Shown here: positions 36,761-50,236 of the stretch, piece by piece
Numbering within the stretch: position 1 is the first letter of the stretch
Layout: each line of letters starts with the position of its first letter
Source: Syngnathus acus
Lineage: Eukaryota > Chordata > Actinopteri > Syngnathiformes > Syngnathidae
Assembly: GCF_901709675.1 (NCBI RefSeq)
Contig: NC_051089.1
Location: 4,504,476-4,568,475, forward strand
DNA: 64,000 nt
Reading direction: 5' to 3'
Made by a program: the position numbers and the translations under genes
Notes under the pieces: model-generated
Seen by the model: only the letters and a program-made list of their open reading frames with translations
Database searches by the model: none
What the model was told of the DNA's origin: nothing

Positions 36761-39700
36761 CCGTGAGGTCAGCTGGTTCTGCCGATGTTTTGACCAGAGC
36801 GTAGTCTACCGTCATCGTGCTCAAACTCATCCTCACAGTTTTATCGTGTTAACATAATGCCGATTGGCGCCTACTTAATTTGTTTCGCTATTCTAATAAC
36901 CTTGCTCATAAATAATCACAAGCAGCACTGACTGCGTTTTCACCTCAGGAGCCTCAGAGCAAATTAGCATTGGAATTTTTAATCATCTCTTCTTTTGACT
37001 TGCATCAGCTGGTGGAAATGTGGATAAGGATAATGAAAATGATGTGAAATTGCATGTTTATGTGGTTTTGCAAGTCTGAGAGCTTTATCGCTCGGGATTA
37101 GCAACACGCTGCGGTTTAAAACATGGCGTACGAAGAAGCGCCATGCAAATGGTGGTTTCTCTTCTTGACAACCACAAACCACACAATCACCATTGGCGGG
37201 GGGCTCGGGAATATTAGTATTTCTGATAATGATGTAGAAAAACATGGAAATGTCAATATGGAGTAAATATTGACTCGGCTATGCAATTGGAAGACATTAG
37301 TCAAATATAGGCTACATGCTAAAAGCAATACACCATTTCCCCCCCATAATTTCATCAGGCATGTACAATTTGGCATTATGGGGTGAAACAATACAAGGTT
37401 ATTAGCATTTAGCCAACATTTGACCAATACATTAAATTTTGGCAAATATGTCCAAGAAACATTACTTAGAGAAAATAGGGACCATCAGCTACTAGAATAG
37501 AAAAAAAGCCTTGGGTACATAATGACCCCATTACCCCCCCTTAAAGGGATAAAAGGAGAGTAACAATTGGTGATGCACTTTCAGTTCAGACATTTAGTGA
37601 ACAGGACAAATAGTCAAATACATTAGTTGGACTTTAGCTGCTACTTCTTGTGGTGCCTCCCTGCTCAAGCCATCCAGACGGACCAATAGGTGAAGTAAAT
37701 TCAGACCCAATTGTAAAAAAAACATAAATATAAAAGGGAACCGGTAAAAGAAAAATTCTCACTAAGTGCAATTTCATTAGTAGAAAAGTACTGAGAGCTT
37801 GACATGGTGATATACTTTTTTCCAAAGTTAAAGGCAGAATCCCTCCAAGTCCCAATTTCGAAATACTGCAAAATCGCCTTCTGAGGAAAATTTAGGAAGT
37901 TTGAATTTCATTTGTAAGTAGGACTTCTTGCCCTCTTCATACACCCTGCTAGTATGTTGATAATATATTCTTGAAGCACTGGGTCTGCTTTGAATAAATA
38001 AACACACCATCAGCCATTTTTGCAGACGCTGCACAAATGCAGAATATGGAAAATATCCCAAATCCTTTAAAAAAAAAAAAAAAACATCTTGCATTGCTTT
38101 TCGACTTCTACCTCATTTAAAAAGCAGCATTGCTCTTATACTGTATGCTGAGCTTGTCACCGTGTACAAAGTGAAGCCAGAGGGACAGCGAGACGACTGT
38201 ATTATTTATAAGAGGAAGAGAAAGAACATTATGGCAGCAAATTGAGCTTGAGCGTGCTGAAGTGTCACAGAAATAAACCATTAAGATGGCCAGAAAGTAC
38301 CAGAACACAGACCGCATTAAAAACAACATCTTTAGAGTAGCGGGCAACTTTTAAAAAAAGCAAACAAAATATCTACAAACAAATGACACTTCTAATCCTG
38401 TGGAGAAGTACCAGCAAGTGCGCTCTCCCTAATGTTTTTTTTTTTGCATACAGTCGAGGACCATCAAGTGGTCCAAGAGGCCCTTTGAGGAGGAGGTGGT
38501 CTACAGATAAATTGGTTACTAGGTTGGGGAGGGGGCGCTCATTAAATAACATTCAACATGGCATATGAACAGAGCAATGAAAGTAAAAGTTTCTTGGGAA
38601 CATGTTCAGATGATTAGGTCTCATTTTATTTAATGGAAAAATAAGTGCTGGACACAAAAGTGGAGTATTTGTTACATCTGGAAATATGTTCACGTCAAGG
38701 CTGGTTTATATTATCACTGTTTTCTTTTTATTTTTTTTTAAGAGCACTTTGTATGCTTACCCCTCCCCCGTTTTAATTGGAGAAAGAAATCTGTGGAATA
38801 TTCTCCAGTGCTGTATGTACTTTAGAGACTTAACAAGTCACAGCGGGTTATATTAGTTTAGTTAAAACAAACTCAAGTGATAGACTTTTAAATTTGGGTT
38901 ATGCTGTAGCTGAAGGAACAGGGCAACGTTGTGAACTGAGGGCTGCTGTACTTAATTCTTCATCTGGTAGTCGATCAGATTTAGTTTTTCACATCAGGGT
39001 GTTTTTCACACCTGTCAGGTTTGGTTGATTGGAAAAACTACATTTCAGTTTGTGCAGTTAGAAATAGGCATCTGCGCCGTTGTGAGGGTGAACACAGACA
39101 ATTTGCTTATCTGTCCTTCATTTTTGTCCTATTTTTGTCCTATTTTCCTTCACCAAATTGTCGGCTGCGCAGAAGGCATCTAGTAGACTTGAGTTTCACT
39201 CTGGTTAATATTTGTGTACGCGTTTATTTAAGAAAATGTGAAAGCAGTGCATAAACGGGAAAAATAGCTGTACGCAGCAAACTTTTATCACAGCTGTAAT
39301 TCGATTGAAAAAGCAAATACAATGTGCGCACGTTCATTATGCATGCTAACTATGTATTAGAATGCCGCAGCGTATTTTTCAATTTATAATACAGCACATT
39401 AATTCGAAAATTTATGACAGCGCACGCAAACACACAAGAACCACTAAGACTGAATAAACAAAAAAGTTGCTGAGAGTCAACATTATAAATCAACATTGTT
39501 AGGGTTGCAGCGAAGAGTAATTTCCGAAAGCGAGATCTGAGTTATCAACAACTCTCTTTTCCAGCCCATCTGATATACAAATTGCAGCTAATGAAGCTTG
39601 TAAAATCAATTACCTGCCTGATACTTTGCATACCGAGGAAAGCGTACACAAGCTGAATGCGTGATGCGTGCTTAAACACACATTACTCCCGGCACAATAT

Positions 39701-40160
39701 TTGTACTTCATTTAAACTGCCACGAGCACTCAAAACAGTCATGTGACTCCTCTGTGCCAGAGACACAGAAAGCAAATTCTTAACGACTCGTTTAAAGTAA
39801 AGTGCACTAAATGTTTTAACGTGATCAGACATGTCACGGACTAAGTAAAAACGCCGTCGACTGTGAGAAAAGTAGGTCACAAAATGATGTTGGAGTGAAA
39901 CAACTTGGAGTTCAACCAAAATGTTCTTTAAAAATTGGCTTCAAAAGTTATATAAAACTTATGCTCTTTGGGCTTTTTTTGAGTAGTACGCACAATTACA
40001 AAAACAGAGTGGGAAAGCCTGATGATATCAAATATGATGAAACAGTGTCCTAATGAATCTGACTTTCGAAATTTGGCAAACATTAAATCGGCTCCATGTT
40101 GCAAATAAAGCATATTTATCAAAATGTATTATTCAAATTTTAAGATTTTGATTTATTTTT

Positions 40161-40188
40161 TACACACACACACAAACACACACACACG
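40161..40188. repeat. (CA)n microsatellite
   Basis: Short CA repeat with one AA interruption. Confidence 0.9.
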
Positions 40189-40539
40189 GATATATATTTC
40201 TACATAATTGCAATTTCTTGTATATGAAATTAATAATTAATCTTTGAGTTTTATGAAAGTCGTTTCATTTTCCTGGACTATCATAGCCTCAGAAATATTC
40301 CACATAATTCACTGACATGCTGAACAGTAAAGAATTTTGTGGGTCTCAGCAGTTTGTAACCGAATCTTTACTGGGCATTATGAATAATTAAAGATCACTT
40401 CATAGAGTTTTTCGACTGAGAGGTGCAACAATCTGAATATTCTAGCTATCTTCTCTCCACTGCAACATAACGGCGGTTTTAGTGTTAAAAGAGTCCATAA
40501 CAAGCAGCAGAGAGGTTCTTCTGATGGTCAGTGTCTGTC

Positions 40540-40553
40540 TTTGCCATGGCAAC
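40540..40553. promoter_or_regulatory. RFX X-box
   Basis: TTTGCCATGGCAAC matches the palindromic X-box GTTGCCATGGCAAC at 13 of 14 positions. RFX factors use such sites at ciliary and neural genes. A half-match (CCATGGCAACC) lies at 29719-29729. Confidence 0.45.
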
Positions 40554-41158
40554 CAGTATTTGAAGGAGAGCAGGGGAAATGAGAGAACCTGGCGTAGCTT
40601 ATTAGATGACAAGCACAGATTTACCTTGCGCGAATATCAGCACACAATAACAAGTGTCAGAAGACGATGAATCGCCTTTGGTGAAATTGCTTTTGTGTGC
40701 CTGAGCAGCATTTATAAATGACAGTTTATCTTTTTCCATACAAGTCTTAGTGGCATTTCAGCAGAAGGTCTGAAGGCAAGCTAAACATAAGTGTCTTTTT
40801 ATGTGGCTTCCATCTGTTTGTTGACAAAAGGAGTTCAGTGACGCTTCATTAAAATATTTAGTTAGCTACTCACTACACTGAAGCTAATTTGTTTTGATTT
40901 GTAAAAATGGACCCTAGGGAAATTGGACGGATTCCAGTCATTACATATTTGACACTTGCTTATCCCTAAACTGTATTGTGAAATGAAACAACCAATAAAA
41001 TCAGTCAGCAAGCTGTTCCACATTTTCCTCCCCACTGTCGCATAAAAGGGGGAATCTTGATTCATGACATGATCAGCTAGTCTAACATAAAAAAACAACA
41101 TTCAATCATTTCATTTTAGAAACCTGAAAAATAATGTCACTTCCCCATTAGAGAGCGC

Positions 41159-41173
41159 AGTGCCCCCTAAAGG
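41159..41173 (-). promoter_or_regulatory. Possible CTCF motif
   Basis: On the minus strand CCTTTAGGGGGCACT keeps the core TAGGGGGCACT but misses two 5' positions. Weaker than the others. Confidence 0.3.
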
Positions 41174-41694
41174 ACCTTCGTGGCAGTGCAATGTATTAGT
41201 CTGGCAAGCCACACCCACTACCTTCAGCACAAAAGAAGCAATATCATTTTGTAGATGTATAAAAACATAACTTACCTTCTGTGACTCCATTTTCTTGTGT
41301 TGAAAAATAACAGATGACTCCTGCCGGCACGTTCCGATAATCGAGCTTCCGCTCATCAAAGTCTCCATGAGCATCGAGGTTGTCAGTCAAATAGTAATTC
41401 AATTTGAAGGAATCAAAAGCCAAATAAGTTAGCTTGATCATCAAAAACACCTAAAAAACAAAAGTCCTAAATCATGATGATCCAAAGTAACTTAAGTGAG
41501 TAAAGGAAAACAACTGAACAGACAGGAATTAGAAGCTGTGACCAGGACTGAAACAAAGCAGGGAACTGAATCCAAACAATCTGACGGGACAAGAAGGAAC
41601 ACCTGAACAAGTCACAAGTGGTTGGAGGGAGCTGATTGGGTAACGGGGATTGGGTTAACACACTAACCTAATAAGACAGTATAAAGTATATAAA

Positions 41695-41698
<4 letters not shown>

Positions 41699-41749
<51 letters not shown>

Positions 41750-41796
41750 CATATAGTTCCATGTGTGATCATTTGGACTTCCGAAAATTACGTCAG

Positions 41797-41836
<40 letters not shown>
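41699..41836. repeat. Paired (TA)n microsatellites flanking a 52-bp spacer
   Basis: Alternating TA runs occupy 41699-41745 and 41798-41836. The unique spacer between them is ATGTGTGATCATTTGGACTT and flanking bases. The two runs are self-complementary and could form cruciform DNA. They abut the LINE remnant on its 5' side. Confidence 0.9.
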
Positions 41837-41838
<2 letters not shown>

Positions 41839-41851
41839 AGTCCACATGATT

Positions 41852-42580
41852 TTTTGTGGACTTGGAGAAGGCGTTCAACCGTGTCCCTCGGGAGGTTCTG
41901 TGGAGGGTGCTTCGGGAGTACGGGGTGCCGAGCCAACTGATAAGGGCGGTTCGGTCCCTGTATCACCGATGCCAGAGTTTGGTCCGCATTTCCGTCAGTA
42001 AGTCGGATTCGTTCCCAGTGAGGGTTGGACTCCGCCAAGGCTGCCCTTTGTCACCGATTCTGTTCGTAATTTTTATGGACAGAATTTCTAGGCGCAGCCG
42101 AGGCGTTGAGGGGGTCCGGTTTGGGGACCTCAGCATTGCAAGGCAAAGCTCTCAATTTACCGGTCGATTTATGCTCCTACCCTCACCTATGGTCACGAGC
42201 TATGGGTCTTGACCGAAAGAACGAGATCCCGGATACAAGCGGCCGAAATGAGTTTCCTCCGCAGGATGTCCGGGCTCTCCCTTAGAGATAGGGTGAGAAG
42301 CTTGGTCATCCGGGAGAGACTCGGAGTAGAGTCGCTACTCCTCCACGCTGAGAGGAGCCAGATGAGGTGGCTCGGGCATCTCATCAGGATGCCTCCTGGA
42401 CGCCTCCCTGGGGAGGTGTTCCGGGCATGTTCCACCGGTCGGGGACCCCGGGGACGACCCAGGACGCGCTGGAAAGACTATGTCTCTCGGCTGGCCTGGG
42501 AACGCCTTGGGATCCCCCGGGATGAGCTGGATGAAGTGACTGGGGAGAGGGAAGTTTTTTTAGTGGGTAGATCTTTGTGA
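41852..42580 (+). pseudogene. Degraded non-LTR retrotransposon (LINE) reverse-transcriptase remnant
   Basis: The translation shows a LINE reverse transcriptase fragment ([38 protein letters not shown]) followed, in a shifted frame from about 42209, by the typical C-terminal region of a fish LINE (RSRIQAAEMSFLRRMSGLSL; PGRLPGEVFRA; RTRWKDYVSRLAWERLG). The catalytic FADD segment that should lie between is gone: an internal deletion joins the two parts near 42141-42150. The 5' side is truncated at a TA microsatellite. This is a dead copy of a LINE type abundant in percomorph genomes; I am unsure of the exact clade (RTE/Rex-like). Confidence 0.85.
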
Positions 42581-42584
42581 CTTG

Positions 42585-42645
42585 GTCATTTCAAAAGTAG
42601 CTCGCGAGCTGAAAATGTTTGGGCACTCCTGATATAGAAGATCAT
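42585..42645 (-). mobile_element. hAT-type transposon terminal fragment
   Basis: On the minus strand it reads CAGGAGTGCCCAAACATTTT followed by CAGCTCGCGAGCTAC. This matches the general form of hAT terminal inverted repeats (CAGGGGTGCCCAAACTTTT) found widely in fish. Only one end is seen, joined directly to the LINE remnant. Confidence 0.5.
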
Positions 42646-44080
42646 GAGCAGTATACAGTGAGGGAAAATTAAACTCACTTCAGTCAATATTTTAATGCAC
42701 GTAATTTGATAGCTTACTACACTGAGTCATTTACAATGTTTGAAATGAAGAAAAACGAGCACAAGGGCGTGGTCTGATCATGATAACTTTCCGTTTCAAC
42801 TCAATCTCTCCACTCGAATGAATGTGTCTATAAAACGCTGAGAGAAATGTAGGTTGCTAAAACACACTTAATTTGGCATGATAGATTGAGTCCATGCTTC
42901 AGTGACTGTAATTGAATCTGTGACCTATTTCTTCTTCACAAGGAAATTGTCTCTTGGGTTGCTTTTCAGTAAACGTATTTCAAATAGACGGACAGCACTG
43001 GTACATTCTTATTTGATCCATGCAAAGAAAAAAGTGTCTTAGCATTTCAAATAATCATATGTTTTTTTTCCCATCTCGGTCAATCTATCTTGCTATTCAT
43101 TTTAACAAATGGCTGTGCTAAAACGAAAACCAATAATGGTAAATTAAAAAGACATTGTTGGGTCTTCATTAGTGAGCCAATGTTCAATGTGCACAATATT
43201 GATCGTTTAAACAATTAGGACTTTTGCTCGATGGTGAGGGATTGATTGTTGATTAATTGTGTCTTGATGCCGTAGTTTGATTTTGGAAGAAGTACATCAA
43301 CATGTCTATCCTGATTATTTACCCGGAAACTTGTGCTTGTCTGTCAATTTCTCAAATGTCACCTGGGATTGGTTCCGAGAAAATGGATTGATGGAACTGA
43401 GTGAAATAGTCATTTGTGTATAACAGCAAAAATTGTCTCTCAAACTGAAAGAGTCAGACAAGCTATGGCTATTGTTGAAAAACATTGCCTGAGTGATGCT
43501 TTGTTTGTATTCCTTAAAGTGACTATAAGACACAGACAAAAGCTGTTATTGAGGCGCTTGCAGGAGGCCACGTAAAGAGCGACGACTGCGGCACAAATCC
43601 TGCCGTTTTTGTTGAAACAACCCAAGACACCCATTGTAAAAGTAATGCTTTTGTGTGTGATTGCATGCTTGGTAATAAAAGAAGGGTGTACTCTCTGCAT
43701 CTGCTATGGTGTTAGCAGGTAATTTGGGGTTAGCGCCATGTCTGCAGTGAGTGCTTCAAGGTGACTTTTACAGGTTCTGATCTTTTGCGGCTTTTTTTAT
43801 GTTAATTCCACCAAAAAACAAAGTAGTTAACCCGCCGACTAATAATTTAAATCCTTAATGCACATGCATACAATTAGTCCTTCACTAAAATATTACAAAG
43901 CATTTTTTGTTGCTCGCCATTACAGTCAAGAGATTTATAATTGACTCATCATTTAAATTAATGGATCTTCCGTTTTGAAACCCAAAGTCGAGGACAATAA
44001 CGGAAAAAATAATCTAAATACAATATGCTTTGTAGTTTCACTATTGATTTTAGCATGAAACACCAATTGGATTTGCTTTG

Positions 44081-44145
44081 GCAGGCCACATAAAATGATG
44101 TGGAGGGCCAAATCTGGCCCACGAGCCTCGAGTTTGCCATCTGCA
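44081..44145 (-). mobile_element. Second copy of the GGTGTCAAACTC-type repeat, inverted
   Basis: On the minus strand it reads GATGGCAAACTCGAGGCTCG, then GGGCCAGATTTGGCCC, then ATCATTTTATGTGGCC, the same block order as the copy at 24441-24515. The palindromic GGGCCAGATTTGGCCC centre is typical of the family. Confidence 0.55.
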
Positions 44146-47100
44146 TTTTCAAGCAAATATACTGAGCAACAGTTTCATTTCACATCTGTTTAGTGAGCAG
44201 ACACCCCAGAGACCAAATCTGTATACAAGCACTAGGTCAATTTTCTATGATTTTTCCACTTTTAAGAAAGCTTGGAACTGTTGGAAATTGAGAAAAAAAA
44301 AAGATGTCTTCTTCAAGTTGTTGTTGTTGCTGTCATATCATAAATGAAAACATGTTTCAACTTAAAGCGCTATCATATTCCCTTTTTCTGTGTTCATGGA
44401 GCGCAAAGGGATTTCACTCATCCTTCAGAATGAAGAGTGAAGAGGGGGAGGGCGAGGAGCATTAAGTGGGTCACTGCTGTCCTTGTTAACATTTAGGTAA
44501 ATAGACACATTCCCACGCCAAACTCATCAGGAAAACAATTAACAGCCGCTGAGGATGACGAGCAATTTCCCTCGCTACCTTCGTCCCGATACCGCGCGGC
44601 ATACAGATGAGCAGATTAATGATGCCTTTCGGTTCCATTTGCAAAAACCACCTATCAAATAAACCCCAACCTGTCATCTCCTGACAACATCACACACTCA
44701 ATTAATGTCATCTGAGTGTATTATCCATCTGTCCTTTTTTTTTTTTTTTTACGGCGTGCAGACGGAGTGACACTTGGAAACACAAATACTTCTGCAGTCA
44801 TGGCTGAACATTATTGTTTCATGTGGAACCATCATCTTATATTCAGCACGCACCATCAAATGTGATTTCTAAACATCAAATGGAACGGGAAGAGGTGCAC
44901 TTCATATTTTCGCTGGCATGAAAATAAAAAGTCAAAATGGGTTTGGGAAGTGGTAGGGGGAAAAAAAACATCGCAGCATGTCAAATCAATTCCTGCATTA
45001 TGATGAGGTCATGAATTTCAGTATATGTGTGGACCATAAAAATGGAGGAATGATGACTGGAGGCTGCAGAAAAGTAGCCCTGGCTCGAATGGCTACATTT
45101 CTACCTCACTGGATGAACACATTCATTGGCACTATCTAATTACATCCAATGCATGTGCTGCATGTACAATTCTCCCTTTATAAAAATAATAACTCTCTTC
45201 AGGTTTCAAATCAGCCTGTCAAACCAAAGTTTCAAACCAGTATTAAGAATTAATCTGAGCATTTGCGAGTGTAAAAGATCTCGAAGACGGTTTTTGGTTA
45301 ACTAATCACAATAACTATCAACGTTGATTGCACAAATGTTGAGGTCTGTGTCCTGTCATCATTGCCTTAAGCAATCTTGTGTAAACGCTCTCACAGTGAT
45401 AAATAATTCAAGCTTTACAACGGCCTTTCAATGACACGTTTAGAGGCAAAGCGGCTTATCCCGGCCATACAATTTCTTATTGTATAAGAAAAGAAAAGGC
45501 TGGGATGTGTATGGCGCAGTATATTTAAGTTTACAAGTTTCTCAAGCAAACCTGTAATTTAGCTACCTGCCAAAGATTTTAAAGGCTTCCAGAATAAATC
45601 CCGAATGAGCAGATGTTTGCATTTTTACTGCAGCTGTTAAGGCCAAGCGTACTTGAAGTAAATGAGTAGTGCTTTTTTTTTTTCTGCTTGTCAAATGAGA
45701 AAAAAAATCTGTCATAACAAACTGCACAGGGTTACACAACATGGGAATTTGTATGAAGGAGTAGGAAAAAAGGAGAATCCAATCATAGTGATTCCCAAAG
45801 TATGGTGCAAAAAAAAAAATCTAATTTACAGATTTCCATTTGCAGTGCCCCAAATTTGCCATTGTAGCATTTTTGACTGCAATATAAACTAGCTAAAACG
45901 GGTTTCGGCAACTTTGTATGAAATTATGTGGCTTAAAAACTGAAGAAAAAAGCTTTTCTGACTGATGTTAAAGTGGGTGTGTGGCTGATAAAGTTTAGCA
46001 ACCGTTTTCCTGACAATAAACGTGCAACAAGATCACGACGCAGAAACCCGAAGCTCGTCGTCTCCCGGGATGGCGCTACTGTGCCAAAATGAGTCTCAAA
46101 TTCACAAGTAACAATCCAAAAAAGAAAAGAAAAACTAGAACACAACGCAAGCCACCTGCTGCCTGTGGAACAAAACAAGTGGACAAGATCGTAGGCTGGC
46201 GTGGGTCCACACAAAAGCAGCCGTGCAGCGTCAATAATGGATGAAGAGTCATAACCGTGCTTATTGACTTGTTGCTTCTTGTCCTTTTCAGGGCCGAGCA
46301 GCTGCGTTGTAGAAGAAAGTCAGGACGCTTAATTGAGTCGTTTATCCGCGACTTGACGTAACCGGCTGCAAGCTAAGATTATTTGAAGAAATGAACAAAC
46401 CAATTAAAAGTTGTAAATCACAAATGCTGTCACCAATTGGCAAAGTGAGTTAATGTCTAAATTATCAATTTCCCTCCATTTTTTTCTCTCAAGTATCTTG
46501 TTAGTTAGTTAGCGCTTAAGTCAAGAAGTAGCTTAAGTTAATTTCCCTTGCGGCCGCTTAACAAAATAAAGACGCTATAATTTACAGAACTGTTGGCAAC
46601 TGGCTTGTTTTGCTGCGCTAACTAACATTGTTCTATTAGCATCCAGCTAAAATTGTTGCTTTAAAGGTCAATATTTTACATTTCAAAGCTGATTGTTTAA
46701 CCCCCAAAATACAAATTGTGATTTATTTTTTCAGTGTAGCGAGTGATTGCCAAACTCATATATTAGCACACATTGTCGCGAGTATGTGAACGAGACAAGG
46801 AAATTGCACCTGCCCCTTTGTTGGCTTTGTTTAAGGTTTCTGTAACTACAGTGACGCATTTCAGTCAATAAACAGCACACAAAAGACTGAAGAATTTACT
46901 GCCCCACCCCCCCCACGACCGTGACTGTTACACATATGTTTAATGTGTTTGGATTAAGCTTAAAACTGCATGATATCATCTGTTTGCCTCGTCTTTTCCA
47001 AAGCACACCTTCAACGTGTTCACACGTGTACTCACACAAAGGACGAGCACACATTGCACAAAACCGATTTAAATTAATGAATAAAAAAACAAAAATTGGA

Positions 47101-50100
47101 TACAGTGCTTGCTTTACTGACACTAAAGGCACTTTGCACTTAATGCAATGTACAATAAGTAAAAGTATGAGTACATTTACAAAAATGACATACACAGTTT
47201 AGCGTTTTTTACGTCAACAGTGGTTAACCGTAAATTGCATTCCAGTTTTAAAGCGCACCTCTACAAATTTAAACAGAGAAGACTTGGGAGTCCAGCCAAG
47301 CACATTTAAGTCTACAAAGCTATCAACTGATTTAAAGCAGGGAAGAAGAAATCAATAGAAGTGAATTGGATACAGTAGCGAGGATAAAGCGGACACGTTA
47401 TTAAGATGCAAACAGCGTCTCAACACCTCCCCTTGCAAGAAAAAAAAAAAAAAAAAGCAACTCTTTGCAATCTCTTCAAGCTGCTTCATGTGTATAGAAA
47501 GTCCTATGAGATTGGAGCTGCAGGAAGAAAGAAGGCATCTGTACTCTTCCAGGTCAGCTATGCCCTGTTAGGGAAGGTTGGAATTTGAGATCCTAGGATA
47601 AACATCAGCTCCCGGGAGAGAACGCTTACTCATGGAACACTGCGGAGTGGAGAAATGAGCCTCTCCGCAAGCAAAAAAAAAAAAAAAACTACAACCACAA
47701 ATAAAAACGAAGCAAAGGAAGGAGAGTTAATTCTTCACCTGATGCTTTAGGCAACAACTGTAACTCAGAAGTAAGGTGAAAACAACAAATTGTTGCATCT
47801 ATAAACCAGAATGGCTTGTAGACCTCCACCAAGGCCAAACAATATAAAAGACACCTGACTGAGTGGTTTGAGTGGAAAAATAATAAACCAGCAAGTAGTC
47901 TAACCCTGCATGAAGGCGAGCCAAGTTTGAGTATTTTCTCAGACCAACGCAAAAAGGGCACTTTGCGCTGTTGTGGGTGTGAACACTCCTTTAATTCTTT
48001 TTAAATTTGGTGTGCAAAAAGGTCCACTGAAAAAATAAATAATAAAAAACTCTCAATTTTGACTTCCTGTCAAACAACTGCTAATAAAAACAAAATCATT
48101 TTCAGTGTTCTTCACATGAGAAAACAAATTGTCATTTTCCGTTCAAAGCAAGTGAGAAGACAGTTGATGGCCGAGGTAGCAATGCTGAATAATTCCCCAT
48201 AATGGCACTTTCAAGAGAAACTTGCATCATTAATCATCCCCTTCTTCCTTCATAGCCGTGACAAGCGAGACAAGTAAATCCATGTCCGTGTATGTTAACG
48301 CACACAATAAATAGGACAGCCAAGTAGATGAGTCCCTGAAGTGCACAATGGATCTTCTTTAAAGGGATGCTTTTTTTCCATCATCCTTCAATTAGCTCAA
48401 ATGAACCAATTATTATTTTCAGGAAAGTGCTAAAAGCACGGACGTTGTATGACAGCAGAAGCCTCAAAGGGACAGTGAAGCTTAAACTGAAGCTGAGATC
48501 AGCCGGACTAGAAATAACAAATCCTCCCTAGTATCAGTCAAGTTAACTCCAACCTATATAGAGGATAAAGTCAGCATTTTGAACACATCAAATATCTCTC
48601 TTAAGCTAAATATAAAAGCAACTTTATTACATTTCGCCAACTAGCACATGCTGTACCTTTTCTTTCTCAAATCTATTCATTTCTATTCTGGGATACACGC
48701 AAACGCATACACAACAGAATTCTTTTCATTTTGTGGGAACAAGCTGTGACTGTGTGGGCTGACACAATAAGCTCTGTGTGTGTGTTTTGAAAAGTGCATT
48801 ATCGAAGTATGGATGATATTCAATGTGATACATTCATGGCCGCAAATTCAAGTTATGTGATTTGAGTTGGGTAGTGCAAATGCGCCCTTGAAACAGACGG
48901 TTATAATTGTTGCAACAAATGAGTCGCTGTTTTGGGCACAAATTTGGGGAAACGTTTGTATCCGAGTTAAGTTGGTTGCGAAAATAACCCCGAAAAATTG
49001 CTCAGTAGCACACCTTGGAAAGTTTACAAAAATTTGCACGGTTTACATAGATAGTGTAAATCGTAACGAGAAAAAGTCGAATAAAGAGTCATGCTCAAAC
49101 TAGTATAAAACAATTGGTTATTTTAGCATTGGGGCAAATTTCAATGTCCGTCCTGAGATAATTTCCAAATTAACCCAATCATAAACAGATGGTTAAGGGG
49201 GTGACCAGAGAGTAAATATTGGTGGCCATGCCCACCCCTGCCAACCAAGTAGCTCCGCCCCTGATATCCCCCAGTGAACATACTAAACTAATATAGCAGT
49301 TAGAAATTATATCTTTAGTTTTATTACAGTGGTTAACTTCTAACTTCCAAAATGTCATGCTTGTGAACAGTTTAGTAGAATTTGATTTGAAATGATGTCA
49401 TCTCCTTTATCTTTATTAATCAAACAGCAGCTAAATAATTTTCAGCTTGGAGCCAAACGATAAAACAGAATGTTCTCTCGAGCTGATCAAGTGAGTGATG
49501 TTACATAAAAGCAATATTTCTTCTTCTCTCAGTGCTAGCAGAGAGAGATGAGAAGCAGATTGCCGTCATCCGAGCTCTTATCCAAACAGGGTTAGCAACA
49601 ACAAGCGCACGCTAATGAACATGATGCTTCAGCCTTAGGGCACTATACGAAAAAAAAAAACTTATTCAAAGGCCATGCAACAATAAAGGCTTACAAGACT
49701 ACAATGATCAAACTGAAGGCAACAGTTTGATGCATTTTTAATTAATTTGAGGAGATGAACAAATGTGGTGATTGATAGGGGGAAAAAAAATACCACAAAA
49801 GAATTGTGGAAAAAAATCAGATGAAATGAACGTAATTTAATATGAGCATATTCTTGCTCAGACATAATAATCTGATTTGCTAATTGCAGTCATTGGGCGG
49901 GCTTCCATGTCAGTTCTAATTTCAGAAGCAAGGAAATGTTCATATGGCGGGCTATTCAAACTTTTGTGGACATAATCTAATAGACATCAAATATGTTTTT
50001 GTCATCACTGCTTTACATTGCTGGCTGTAATTGGCTGACACCATCATAAAATAACAACCATATAAAAGTCACATATAGCGAGAGAGCTAGTTGTGGTAGA

Positions 50101-50189
50101 AAAGGTTGTAAAATGTCATGAGCTGCAGCGTGTTCGAGCAATAACAAGAAGGTAGCATGGCAAAGAGATGCATGAATAATGTATTTCGA

Positions 50190-50236
50190 CACACACACAC
50201 ACACACATGCACACACACAAACACACACACACAGCC
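50190..50236. repeat. Imperfect (CA)n microsatellite
   Basis: CA repeat interrupted by TG, AA and similar changes; gives a spurious Cys/Val-rich frame on the minus strand. Confidence 0.9.

Larger units (their letters stand above)
32191..41698. other. Intergenic: no gene; AT-rich with local regulatory-like patches
   Basis: The interval at 33060-33560 is strongly AT-rich with nothing recognisable. The CTCF match at 33.8 kb, the TEAD/SOX block at 35.0-35.2 kb, the 36.7 kb homeodomain duplication and the X-box at 40.5 kb are listed separately. No coding region is supported. Confidence 0.6.
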
